A stretch of 21,078 bases of DNA, from positions 1-21,078 of the IMG/VR virus record IMGVR_UViG_3300004807_000159. One strand, given 5' to 3'. Both the position numbers and the translations under genes were made by a program. The stretch's first letter is position 1. Each line of letters opens with the position of its first letter. Positions 14,158 to 20,943 of the stretch are shown here, piece by piece. A model generated the notes under the pieces. It was not told the origin of the DNA. It saw nothing but the letters and a program-made list of their open reading frames with translations, and did no database searches. Source of the stretch: a virus.

Positions 14158-14186
14158 ATTATCTTCCTGTGCTGGTTGTAGCACAA
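14158..14186 (-). promoter_or_regulatory. Candidate sigma70-type promoter for phoH
   Basis: On the minus strand TTGTGC (14181-14186) is followed after 17 bases by GATAAT (14158-14163), only 5 bases before the phoH ATG. The -10 matches five of six positions, the -35 only three. An SD-like AGGAAG overlaps this region, so a promoter further upstream with a normal leader is equally possible. A TGTGCT/AGCACA hairpin (14168-14185) covers the same bases. Confidence 0.3.
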
Positions 14187-14226
14187 AATTATTTAATTTT
14201 TGTTTTTAACAGTTTTATGTAAAGTT

Positions 14227-14251
14227 TGCACATTGAATTTGTGCATAAATA
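14227..14251 (+). promoter_or_regulatory. Late-type promoter next to an inverted repeat
   Basis: CATAAATA (14244-14251) matches seven of eight positions of the T4 late consensus. It is preceded by the inverted repeat TGCACA (14227-14232) / TGTGCA (14240-14245) with a 7-base loop. AAGG (14256-14259) follows 8 bases before the ATG at 14268. This lies in the 115-base divergent gap between phoH and the unknown/lysis operon; I see nothing else in that gap except the minus-strand phoH signals. Confidence 0.5.
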
Positions 14252-14267
14252 TTTTAAGGTTGTCACT

Positions 14268-14810
14268 ATGGATATTAAACAGAATTTAAAAAGTGTAAAA
14301 CAGATTTATATGAGTGATGCTGCAATCAGCATGCTCTGTGATTTTGAACGTGTATTGGATAGTATGGATTTTTATACTTTTCCAAACTGGCGTTTAGGTG
14401 AATTAGTAGAAGGGCCAATTGTAAGCCGTTATTGGGTTAAATGCACATTTATGTGGCCCCGTGACCGTATGCCTGATCCTGCTGCTGCAAAACGTTTATT
14501 GCCTTATGGTGCTAAAATAAATTACAAAAAAGATAAAGTTCAAATGCCAGTTGAGATTCGTAGTCCAGCAGACATTAGACCAGGCAGTCACAAAGGTAAA
14601 TTAGTTGACTTTCCTATTTGGTATGTAGAAATGCTTTTACCAAAGAAATTAATGGGTGACATTAAACAAGGAAGTGTCGATATTGCTGGTGAAGAAGTTG
14701 ATTTGGCAGATTTACAAGCAAGTATTGAAAAAGGTTTAATAGACCAATCTACTACAAACAAAGGCATAGAACCAGAAACAGAGGGTCAAGAAAATGAGCA
14801 AACAGCTTGA
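14268..14810 (+). CDS. Conserved hypothetical phage protein (180 aa)
   Basis: A 180-residue soluble protein of unknown function. It has an N-terminal helix pair (DAAISMLCDFERVLDSMDFY) and a beta-rich middle (VSRYWVKCTFMWPRDRMPDP). The segment LLPYGAKINYKKDKVQMPVE and the IRPGSHKGKLVDFPIWYVEM stretch look conserved. The tail is acidic and Gln-rich. I chose ATG 14268, which has AAGG 8 bases upstream, over an in-frame ATG at 14226 that lies within the inverted repeat and upstream of the late-promoter motif. It overlaps the next gene by 17 bases and looks functionally paired with it. Confidence 0.65.
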   Translation: MDIKQNLKSVKQIYMSDAAISMLCDFERVLDSMDFYTFPNWRLGELVEGPIVSRYWVKCTFMWPRDRMPDPAAAKRLLPYGAKINYKKDKVQMPVEIRSPADIRPGSHKGKLVDFPIWYVEMLLPKKLMGDIKQGSVDIAGEEVDLADLQASIEKGLIDQSTTNKGIEPETEGQENEQTA

Positions 14811-15315
14811 TGAAGGCTTGCAAATGAATGATCTAAAATATCTTGTTGATGATACAATTCATATTGATGAATTTAATAGCAAGATGGGACAAGCAAGTGA
14901 TGTTGTTACACTAAGTTTCAAAGTTAAAGATTTAATGCCAGCTACTGATTTAGTAAGTTTTTTAGAAAATGGCTATGACTTTGTGCTTGATGCTGATGTA
15001 AGCACTGGTGAAATTCGTGATAATGAACGTTTAGTTTTTGTTGAAGTTCAACGTAGACCTGGTATTTTTAAATATGTAAGTGAAATGTTAGATGATCTTA
15101 ATCATTTAACTGGTATTGACCGTAGTTCTTGGAAATTTCGTTGGTATAAAAGCAATGATTACATTGCAATGAATGAAGAGAACTTTGAAAAATTTGTGCC
15201 ACTCACTGCTGAAGGTTATGAAAAAAGTATTGAAGAGTTTAACAAAGTAAAAAGTGACACTAAAAAGTTAAATAATGATATAGAAGAAATCAAGAAACTT
15301 AGTGGAATCAATTAA
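14794..15315 (+). CDS. Conserved hypothetical phage protein (173 aa)
   Basis: A 173-residue acidic protein of unknown function. Beta-rich stretches (VVTLSFKVKDLMPATDLVSF, RLVFVEVQRRPGIFKYVSEM) are followed by a charged C-terminal helix (VKSDTKKLNNDIEEIKKLS) that may form a coiled coil. GAGGG at 14781-14785 supports the ATG at 14794; an alternative ATG at 14824 has a weaker site. The stop shares one base with the i-spanin start (TAATG). It is placed in the same late-type transcript as the lysis genes. Confidence 0.65.
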   Translation: MSKQLDEGLQMNDLKYLVDDTIHIDEFNSKMGQASDVVTLSFKVKDLMPATDLVSFLENGYDFVLDADVSTGEIRDNERLVFVEVQRRPGIFKYVSEMLDDLNHLTGIDRSSWKFRWYKSNDYIAMNEENFEKFVPLTAEGYEKSIEEFNKVKSDTKKLNNDIEEIKKLSGIN

Positions 15316-15716
15316 TGTTCGGTTTTAGCCTTTGGAAAATTGGTATCGTTCTAGCATTAGGTCTAGCGATAGTAGGGTATTTTAAATATACCCAAGATGA
15401 ATTAGCAAGATTAAATCAAGAAGTAGCAACAAAAGATTTTGCACTTAAAACAACTACAGAAACTTTAAAGAAAACACAAGAAGATTTGCAAGCACAACAA
15501 GCTATTGCAACAAAAGCATTTAGTGATTATCAAGCCGCTCGTCAAGAAGTAAACGATATTCAAGAAAAATTTACTAAAAATGGGCGTGATTTGGGTGCAT
15601 TTGCACAAAGTAAACCAAAAGAGTTGCAAAAGCGCATGAATGATGCAACTGCTAAATCATTCCGTTGTATCGAAGATACTGTCAATAAAGGAACCGCAAA
15701 TGTACCAGGTTGCTAA
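15315..15716 (+). CDS. Inner-membrane spanin (i-spanin, Rz-like)
   Basis: A 133-residue type II membrane protein: a short N-terminal cytoplasmic tip, one membrane segment (WKIGIVLALGLAIVGYF, about 7-23), then a long helical region with coiled-coil character (residues about 28-110). It ends with cysteines (FRCIEDT, PGC). This is the plan of phage Rz-type i-spanins, which bridge the periplasm and fuse inner and outer membranes in the last step of Gram-negative lysis. The call rests mainly on topology and on the overlapping lipoprotein gene behind it, the classical Rz/Rz1-like arrangement. GGAA lies 8 bases before the ATG. Confidence 0.7.
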   Translation: MFGFSLWKIGIVLALGLAIVGYFKYTQDELARLNQEVATKDFALKTTTETLKKTQEDLQAQQAIATKAFSDYQAARQEVNDIQEKFTKNGRDLGAFAQSKPKELQKRMNDATAKSFRCIEDTVNKGTANVPGC

Positions 15717-16110
15717 ATTTAGTTCTGCGGCACTTGTGACTGCAATTTTAATGGGTTGCCAAACTGCGCAGCCAACAACAGCAGTTGCAATTGTTGAGAA
15801 ACCAACATTAGTATTGCCAAGCGTTGATAATGTTAAGTTAAATGACGTAGAATGGCATGTTATAAATAAAAACGCCAAATCTGGTGCGGAAGACCACATT
15901 GACACAGCATTTAGAGAAGCACATAGCGAAAGCCTTTTTGCAATTAACCCAAGAGATTATGAAGACTTGGCAGTCAACCAAGCCAATCTTGTTAAAGTCA
16001 TTAGACAATATCAAGCTCAAATTAGCGCATACAAATCTTATTACGATGCCCAAGCTGCTCAGCCAGCAACAACCAAAACTGGAGCCTCAAGTGGCAGCGG
16101 TAGTAATTGA
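15700..16110 (+). CDS. Outer-membrane lipoprotein spanin (o-spanin, Rz1-like)
   Basis: A 136-residue lipoprotein. The start MYQVAKFSSAALVTAILMGC is a signal peptide with the lipobox LMGC, acylated Cys20 and Gln at +2, consistent with outer-membrane sorting. The mature part begins Pro/Thr/Val-rich, then has a helical C-terminal half (NQANLVKVIRQYQAQISAYK), and ends Gly/Ser-rich. ATG 15700 is chosen because AAGGA lies 7 bases upstream and because a longer in-frame start at 15640 would bury the signal peptide. The first 17 bases overlap the i-spanin gene in another frame. It is larger than lambda Rz1, comparable to separated or partly overlapping o-spanins. Confidence 0.75.
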   Translation: MYQVAKFSSAALVTAILMGCQTAQPTTAVAIVEKPTLVLPSVDNVKLNDVEWHVINKNAKSGAEDHIDTAFREAHSESLFAINPRDYEDLAVNQANLVKVIRQYQAQISAYKSYYDAQAAQPATTKTGASSGSGSN

Positions 16111-16723
16111 AGAAGACGACGAACCAATTGGTCCACGCCGTATGGCAGATGATGAGCGTCCAGAAGATGCGCAATTAAAAACATCTGCACCTGTTGCACC
16201 AGTAGCTACTCTATCTGAAGCTGACCAAAATAATTTGGAACTTCGTAAACTTCGTCTTGAAGAAAGACGTTTTGAATTAGAAGAGAAAAAAGAATTTCAT
16301 AAGATGGCGATTGAAGATCGTCACGAAGACCAAAAAGAAGATGAAATTGCTTACGAACGTGCGCAAATAGCAAAAGATGAAAGCAAAAAAGATGAAAAAG
16401 CCAGTGAACACTGGATGAAAGCATATTGGCGACCAGCCATGGGATGGCTTTATATGTTGATCTGCTTCTTTGATTTCGTCGTTGCACCAGTTTTAAGTAT
16501 GCTTATGCCAATATTCCTAAAAAGTCTTGGCGCAAATACAGTTACCTATACACAATGGCAAAGTTTAACACTTGCAAATGGTGGATTAATTCACCTTGCA
16601 TTTGGTGCAATTTTAGGTGTTACTGCTTGGGGCAGAACACAAGAAAAGAATGCAGCTAATAATGCCGCTAATGCAGCAAATGGCGGTGGTAAACCATCGG
16701 GCGGTTCAATTGCCACAACTTAA
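16091..16723 (+). CDS. Putative holin with coiled-coil N-terminus
   Basis: A 210-residue membrane protein if started at GTG 16091, which has GGAG 6 bases upstream; ATG 16046 or 16142 are alternatives without an SD. Residues 45-105 are a highly charged helix (LRKLRLEERRFELEEKK). Membrane segments follow at about 117-143 (GWLYMLICFFDFVVAPVLSM) and 161-180 (LANGGLIHLAFGAILGVTAW), then RTQEK and a Gly/Asn/Ala tail. The RPAMGWLY..PLTL-like..GAILGVTAWGRTQEK pattern resembles the phage/GTA 3-TM holin type. Position right after a spanin pair supports a role in making inner-membrane holes for endolysin. No endolysin is seen in this window. Confidence 0.65.
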   Translation: MAAVVIEEDDEPIGPRRMADDERPEDAQLKTSAPVAPVATLSEADQNNLELRKLRLEERRFELEEKKEFHKMAIEDRHEDQKEDEIAYERAQIAKDESKKDEKASEHWMKAYWRPAMGWLYMLICFFDFVVAPVLSMLMPIFLKSLGANTVTYTQWQSLTLANGGLIHLAFGAILGVTAWGRTQEKNAANNAANAANGGGKPSGGSIATT

Positions 16724-16726
16724 TGC

Positions 16727-16755
16727 TTGACAAAATTTAGTATGTGTAGCATAAT
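16727..16755 (+). promoter_or_regulatory. Sigma70-type promoter for dnaJ, leaderless geometry
   Basis: TTGACA (16727-16732, perfect), a 17-base spacer and CATAAT (16750-16755). The -10 ends 7 positions before the A of ATG 16762; the intervening tacatt has no SD. The predicted transcript starts on the start codon. The -35 begins 3 bases after the stop of the holin gene. Confidence 0.82.
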
Positions 16756-16761
16756 TACATT

Positions 16762-17634
16762 ATGAATCATTATGAAACTCTTGGGGTATCACAAACAGCT
16801 ACCCCAGAAGAACTTAAATCGGCTTTTAGAAAATTAGCTAAACAGCATCATCCCGATGTAGGTGGTGATGTGGCTAAATTTCAAGCTATTAATGAAGCAT
16901 ATAATACACTAAGCGATCCAAATAGTCGTGCACATTACGACCATACTTTGCGTAATCCGCAACCACAATTTCAACATAATCCTTATACCCAACGTGGTCC
17001 AAGCCCATTTGAATTTCATTTTAACTTTGGTGGTGGACCAGACCCAATGTCTGCTTTTCATGACCAATTTTTTAGCCAATTTGGTTTTCAAACAAGGCAA
17101 CAACCACGGAACCGCAACTTGCGTATCCAAATAGATATTCCATTTTTAGAAACATTAAATCCACAAAATAAAGTTATAGAATTTAAAACCACAAACAATA
17201 CCGAACGGTTAAATTTAGAAATTCCCGCTGGCGTAGAAGATGGTTTTGTTTTTCAAGTTGTAGGACGTGGTGATGATGCAAATCCTGGAATTCCTCGTGG
17301 TAATTTAGATGTTCAAATTCGTGTTCATCGTCATGAACGTTTTGTAAGAAATAATGAAAATATTATGGAAGATATTACAATTGATGCTTTTCAAGCGATG
17401 ACAGGATGTAAAATTCCTGTAAATTTGCCCAGTGGTAAAACCATTGAAATAAACATACCAGCAGGAACACAGCACCAGAGTCAATTTGGTATTACGGATG
17501 AAGGATTTCCAAGGCAAAATGGCACTCGTGGAAAGTATATTGCAAGAATAAATGTTAAAATTCCATCAATATTAACAGCAGAACAGCTAAATTTAGTAAG
17601 AAAAATACAAGAATTACGACCAATAAATACTTGA
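16762..17634 (+). CDS. dnaJ: DnaJ/CbpA-like Hsp40 co-chaperone
   Basis: A 290-residue class B Hsp40. The J domain (about 1-62) has YETLGVSQTATPEELKSAFR and the essential HPD (30-32), which stimulates the DnaK ATPase. A Gly/Phe/Pro-rich linker follows (about 65-115). Residues 120-285 are the two C-terminal substrate-binding beta domains (VEFKTTN..IPAGVEDG.., IPRGNLDVQIRV.., INIPAGTQ). No CxxCxGxG zinc repeats are present, so it resembles CbpA (306 aa) rather than DnaJ proper. It would act with host DnaK; no phage DnaK is seen here. It has no SD and a leaderless-type promoter. Its TGA stop lies in the -35 of the clpA promoter. Confidence 0.92.
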   Translation: MNHYETLGVSQTATPEELKSAFRKLAKQHHPDVGGDVAKFQAINEAYNTLSDPNSRAHYDHTLRNPQPQFQHNPYTQRGPSPFEFHFNFGGGPDPMSAFHDQFFSQFGFQTRQQPRNRNLRIQIDIPFLETLNPQNKVIEFKTTNNTERLNLEIPAGVEDGFVFQVVGRGDDANPGIPRGNLDVQIRVHRHERFVRNNENIMEDITIDAFQAMTGCKIPVNLPSGKTIEINIPAGTQHQSQFGITDEGFPRQNGTRGKYIARINVKIPSILTAEQLNLVRKIQELRPINT

Positions 17635-17658
17635 CAAGTCTGAAAACTGTGTTATATT
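17631..17658 (+). promoter_or_regulatory. Sigma70-type promoter for clpA, leaderless geometry
   Basis: TTGACA (17631-17636, perfect), a 16-base spacer and TATATT (17653-17658). The -10 ends 7 positions before the A of ATG 17665; agtatt between them is not an SD. The dnaJ stop codon is inside the -35. A late-like AATAAATA (17622-17629) lies just upstream within dnaJ codons and may be chance. Confidence 0.82.
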
Positions 17659-17664
17659 AGTATT

Positions 17665-19896
17665 ATGACAAATTTTAACAGCAACGGCGACCTTGAAAAA
17701 GTAGTTAAGATAGCAAAACAGTTTGCTATTGATAACAATCACCAATATTATACAGTGGAACATCTACTTGTTAGTATGCTCCATGAACGTGGATTTAGTC
17801 GTATTCTTACACAAATAGGCATTGATGTTGAAAGCCTAGTGCAAGATTTGGAAAATTATATCTTTGATAATATTCCACAAGGCAAAGATTCAGTTGAACC
17901 TAAAAAGACACAAACACTTGAACGTGTCTTTAACCGTGCTTTTACACAAGTTATATTGTTAGGTCGCCAAACTATTAACATTACTGATCTTTATCTTAGT
18001 ATCAGTAAAGAAACTCAAAGCCATGCTGCTTACTACTTAAAAAAATATGGTGTTGAACCTGAAAAGGTTATGGAAGTTTTTGCTAACGAGCGCAAAAAGC
18101 AAAGCGGATTTAACAGTAGCAGTGCGCTTGATGAATATTGTACCAACCTTAATGAATTAGTTGTTGATGGCAAGATTGATCCTGTCATTGGTCGTGTAAG
18201 TGAAATTGCGGACATGACACAAATTCTTGCTCGTAAGAATAAATGCAATGTTATTCTTGTTGGTGATCCTGGCGTAGGTAAAACTGCAATTGCCGAAGGT
18301 CTTGCATATAAAATTGTCCATAATGAAGTTCCAAAGTTCTTGCGTGGGCATGATGTTTATAGCCTAAACATTGGTTCGCTGTTAGCTGGCACCAAATATC
18401 GTGGTGATTTTGAAGAACGATTACAAGAAATTATGAATGCTGCAGTAGAACGTGGCAATGTTATCTTGTTCATTGACGAAGCACATCAAATGAATGGTGC
18501 TGGCGCTGGTAGCCAAAGCAATGTTGATTTTGGCAACATGATTAAACCAGCATTGGCACGTGGCGATTTTAAAGTTATTGCTTCTACTACGTGGGAAGAG
18601 TACACCAAGCATTTTGAAAAAGACCGTGCGCTTATGCGCCGCTTTAACAAAGTAAATGTTGGCGAACCAAGTATTGAAGATTGTAAAACAATTATGCTTG
18701 GTATCAAAACAAATTATGAAGCATTTCATAATGTTAAAATTACAGATGCTGCTGTTATTGAAGCAGTTATGTTGAGTCATCGTTATCAAGCAGATAAGAA
18801 GCTGCCAGATAAAGCAATTGATCTAATTGACAGTGCTGCTGCACTTCGCCGCACACAATCACGTGGTTCACGCACTATTGACGTAAATCAAATCCGCCGT
18901 GAATTAAGCCGCATTACTGGTATTCCAGAGTCGCAACTTGGTGCAGAGAATACACAAAAACTTATGCCTAATCTTGACAAAGATATCAAGGCTAAAGTTT
19001 ATAATCAAGATGCGGCTGTTGATGCTGTTCTTGACCGTGTATGGGTAAGTCAAGCTGGCTTAAAGGCTGATAACAAGCCTGTTGGTTCATTCCTATTTCT
19101 TGGTCCAACTGGCACAGGTAAAACAGAACTTGCAAAGCAATTAAGTGAAAAACTTAGTATGAAGTTGTTGCGCTTTGATATGAGTGAATATCAAGAACGG
19201 CATAGTATTTCACGATTGATTGGTGCGCCTCCTGGCTATGTTGGATATGAAGATGCTAACCTTGCTGGCGGATTGCTTATTAGTGAAGTTGCTAAAAACC
19301 CACATTGTATCATTCTGTTTGACGAGATTGAAAAAGCACATCCAGATGTTGCACAAGTGTTGTTGCAAGTTATGGATGAAGGTTTCATCACTGGCACCAA
19401 TGGTAAACGTGCTGACTGTCGCCAATCACTACTGATTATGACCAGTAATCTTGGTGCCGCTGACAGTGAACGTCTTGTTATTGGTTTTGGTAATCAAGAT
19501 CGTAGTGATGCGGTTGATGCTGCTGTTAAAGAGCATTTCCGTCCAGAGTTCCGCAATCGTGTAGATGCGATTGTTACATTCAACAAACTGGATAGCAAAA
19601 CTATCCGTAAGATTGCTGAAAAGTTCATTGCTGAACTACAAGCACAAATGTCAGGTAAAAACATCACGCTTGATGTTACTGACGCTGCTTATGATTGGCT
19701 TGTCAAGAAGGGTTATAGTCCACTTCTTGGTGCAAGACCAATGAGCCGCACAATTCATGAACATATTAAGACTCCGCTTGCAAAGAAAATACTGTTTGAC
19801 AAATCACAAAACGGTGTTATTATTAAAGTAGACTTGCTTGGTGACAAGTTAGAATTGGTGGCAGAAAATGACAGTAACAGAACAAACGCTGATTGA
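17665..19896 (+). CDS. clpA: ClpA-type AAA+ unfoldase
   Basis: A 743-residue Hsp100 unfoldase with the ClpA layout (E. coli ClpA is 758 aa). It has an N-terminal Clp-N domain (HQYYTVEHLLVSML..), D1 with Walker A GDPGVGKT (200-207) and Walker B LFIDEAHQ, and D2 with Walker A GPTGTGKT (480-487), Walker B ILFDEIEKAHPDV, RPEFRNR arginine finger and GARPMSR sensor 2. The ClpB/ClpC middle domain is absent. In D2 the loop LVIGFGNQD carries the [IL]-G-[FL] tripeptide (Ile606-Gly607-Phe608) at the place of the ClpP-docking IGL of ClpA, so it probably works with a ClpP peptidase. No clpP is seen here, so the partner would be host or elsewhere in the phage. It has no SD. Confidence 0.93.
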   Translation: MTNFNSNGDLEKVVKIAKQFAIDNNHQYYTVEHLLVSMLHERGFSRILTQIGIDVESLVQDLENYIFDNIPQGKDSVEPKKTQTLERVFNRAFTQVILLGRQTINITDLYLSISKETQSHAAYYLKKYGVEPEKVMEVFANERKKQSGFNSSSALDEYCTNLNELVVDGKIDPVIGRVSEIADMTQILARKNKCNVILVGDPGVGKTAIAEGLAYKIVHNEVPKFLRGHDVYSLNIGSLLAGTKYRGDFEERLQEIMNAAVERGNVILFIDEAHQMNGAGAGSQSNVDFGNMIKPALARGDFKVIASTTWEEYTKHFEKDRALMRRFNKVNVGEPSIEDCKTIMLGIKTNYEAFHNVKITDAAVIEAVMLSHRYQADKKLPDKAIDLIDSAAALRRTQSRGSRTIDVNQIRRELSRITGIPESQLGAENTQKLMPNLDKDIKAKVYNQDAAVDAVLDRVWVSQAGLKADNKPVGSFLFLGPTGTGKTELAKQLSEKLSMKLLRFDMSEYQERHSISRLIGAPPGYVGYEDANLAGGLLISEVAKNPHCIILFDEIEKAHPDVAQVLLQVMDEGFITGTNGKRADCRQSLLIMTSNLGAADSERLVIGFGNQDRSDAVDAAVKEHFRPEFRNRVDAIVTFNKLDSKTIRKIAEKFIAELQAQMSGKNITLDVTDAAYDWLVKKGYSPLLGARPMSRTIHEHIKTPLAKKILFDKSQNGVIIKVDLLGDKLELVAENDSNRTNAD

Positions 19897-20596
19897 ATAT
19901 CAGGACAAGTTCAAAAGCATAATTCCAGCTTGGCGTGTAAGTACTGAGGCTAAAACTTGGTATAAGCAAAAGTATAGATTCCGTTTGGAAGTGGGCTGTA
20001 ATGGTAATTGGGAAGAAGTTCGTCGTTGGATGTGGACTTATTCACATTCTATTAAAAGCAAAGTTTTGGATATTGACCCAACTGCACGTATGCGTCAAGA
20101 AGGTTATCTGCGTATTTTTACCAATGAAACAGCAGTGCTTGATGCGTTTCTTGATGATCCAGAACTGCGTGTTCATGTTTATGGTTTAACCACAAGTAAC
20201 ACGCAGTATATTGACGAGTTGAATAATCTTGATAATATTGCTGTCGATGTAAAACTTATCAGTGAAAAAAAGTATGATCCAGAAATCCAATATCAGGTTG
20301 ATTTTAATACCTATTGGGGTTGGCAAGCTGATCTTACTTCTACTAAACAAACACAGCGTGATAAGTTGGTTGCACTGTATAATTTTGTTGACAGTAATAG
20401 TGACGACTTGAGCATATCTCCTGCACTTGCACGTTGGTGCAAACGTGCCGTTACTGGTAAAGATACATATGGTTATTATTATGGTGCAGTTCGTGTATTT
20501 TGTAAAAGCAGTGATAATATTCCGCTGATGTATATGATGTTCCAGAATGGCATCCACAAGATTTATAAACATGTTAAAAAGGAAAATAAAAAATGA
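19868..20596 (+). CDS. Hypothetical protein (242 aa)
   Basis: I do not recognise this protein. It is aromatic-rich and mixed alpha/beta, with no signal or membrane segment. WEEVRRWMWTYSHSIKSKVL and the segment LRIFTNETAVLDAFLDDPEL form a possible RRM- or ferredoxin-like beta-alpha-beta. The C-terminal part (SPALARWCKRAVTGKDTYGY, YMMFQNGIHKIYKHVKKE) is basic. It overlaps the end of clpA by 29 bases, with GGTGG at 19857-19861 upstream of its ATG, so translation is probably coupled to clpA. An adaptor or substrate role for ClpA is conceivable from position only. Confidence 0.65.
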   Translation: MTVTEQTLIEYQDKFKSIIPAWRVSTEAKTWYKQKYRFRLEVGCNGNWEEVRRWMWTYSHSIKSKVLDIDPTARMRQEGYLRIFTNETAVLDAFLDDPELRVHVYGLTTSNTQYIDELNNLDNIAVDVKLISEKKYDPEIQYQVDFNTYWGWQADLTSTKQTQRDKLVALYNFVDSNSDDLSISPALARWCKRAVTGKDTYGYYYGAVRVFCKSSDNIPLMYMMFQNGIHKIYKHVKKENKK

Positions 20597-20943
20597 ATGG
20601 CAATCTTGCAAAAGCACTTATTGATCGTGGTATTATAAATCGTAAAACTAGAATACTTGCTAAATGTCCTGTTCAAGCATTTGGTGGTATGCCCACAGAA
20701 GAACTCATGTTCTTGAATGTTGACCGTGTGCATCACGAAGATGGCATTTATAAGTTCATTGCAAGTCATAGAAATGGTCGCAAATATAGCGTTCCCAATG
20801 ACAAAATTATTGAAATTGATGGTATGGAACCTGTGCGTCTTGGTTTAGCATTTGATATAAAAGCAGATGGACTCAAGAAAGGTGCGGGCAAAAAGCGTGG
20901 ACGCAAGCCACGAATAAATACTACGGAGCAATTAAATGGCTAA
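20593..20943 (+). CDS. Hypothetical protein with AT-hook-like tail (116 aa)
   Basis: A 116-residue basic protein. Residues 1-90 look like a small beta-rich domain (NRKTRILAKCPVQAFGGMP, KFIASHRNGRKYSVPNDKII). The C-terminal tail GAGKKRGRKPRIN resembles an AT-hook (R-G-R-K/R-P core), a minor-groove binder of AT-rich DNA. Function is unknown; DNA or RNA binding is a reasonable guess. AAGGA about 10 bases before the ATG and an ATGA overlap with the previous gene support the start. It overlaps the next gene by 8 bases. Confidence 0.65.
   Translation: MNGNLAKALIDRGIINRKTRILAKCPVQAFGGMPTEELMFLNVDRVHHEDGIYKFIASHRNGRKYSVPNDKIIEIDGMEPVRLGLAFDIKADGLKKGAGKKRGRKPRINTTEQLNG
20913..20920 (+). promoter_or_regulatory. 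Late-type promoter candidate within the upstream gene end
   Basis: AATAAATA matches seven of eight positions of TATAAATA, and GGAG (20925-20928) and the ATG at 20936 follow at the usual spacing. It lies in coding sequence (codons for RINTT), so chance is a real alternative. It would give the last gene its own late transcript. Confidence 0.35.

Noticed and set aside
14168-14220. Terminator on the plus strand (TGTGCT/AGCACA hairpin)
   Set aside because: The stem is only 6 bp, the following tract starts with AAAATTATTT rather than a T-run, and no plus-strand gene lies just upstream.
15640-15699. Longer start for the o-spanin gene
   Set aside because: It would place 20 residues before the signal peptide, while ATG 15700 has a good SD and gives a standard lipoprotein signal.
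15884-16090. Upstream extension of the holin frame
   Set aside because: It would overlap almost half of the o-spanin gene. The extension has no holin-like features, and GTG 16091 has a good SD.
17622-17629. Late promoter before clpA (AATAAATA)
   Set aside because: It lies within dnaJ codons next to a strong sigma70-type promoter; no SD follows at the spacing seen for other late motifs, so chance is more likely.
18421-18789. 122-codon open frame on the minus strand
   Set aside because: Lies wholly within clpA, which is certain from its motifs.
20186-20617. 143-codon open frame on the minus strand
   Set aside because: Antisense to the plus-strand genes at 19868 and 20593, which have SDs and operon overlaps; composition is that of a shadow frame.
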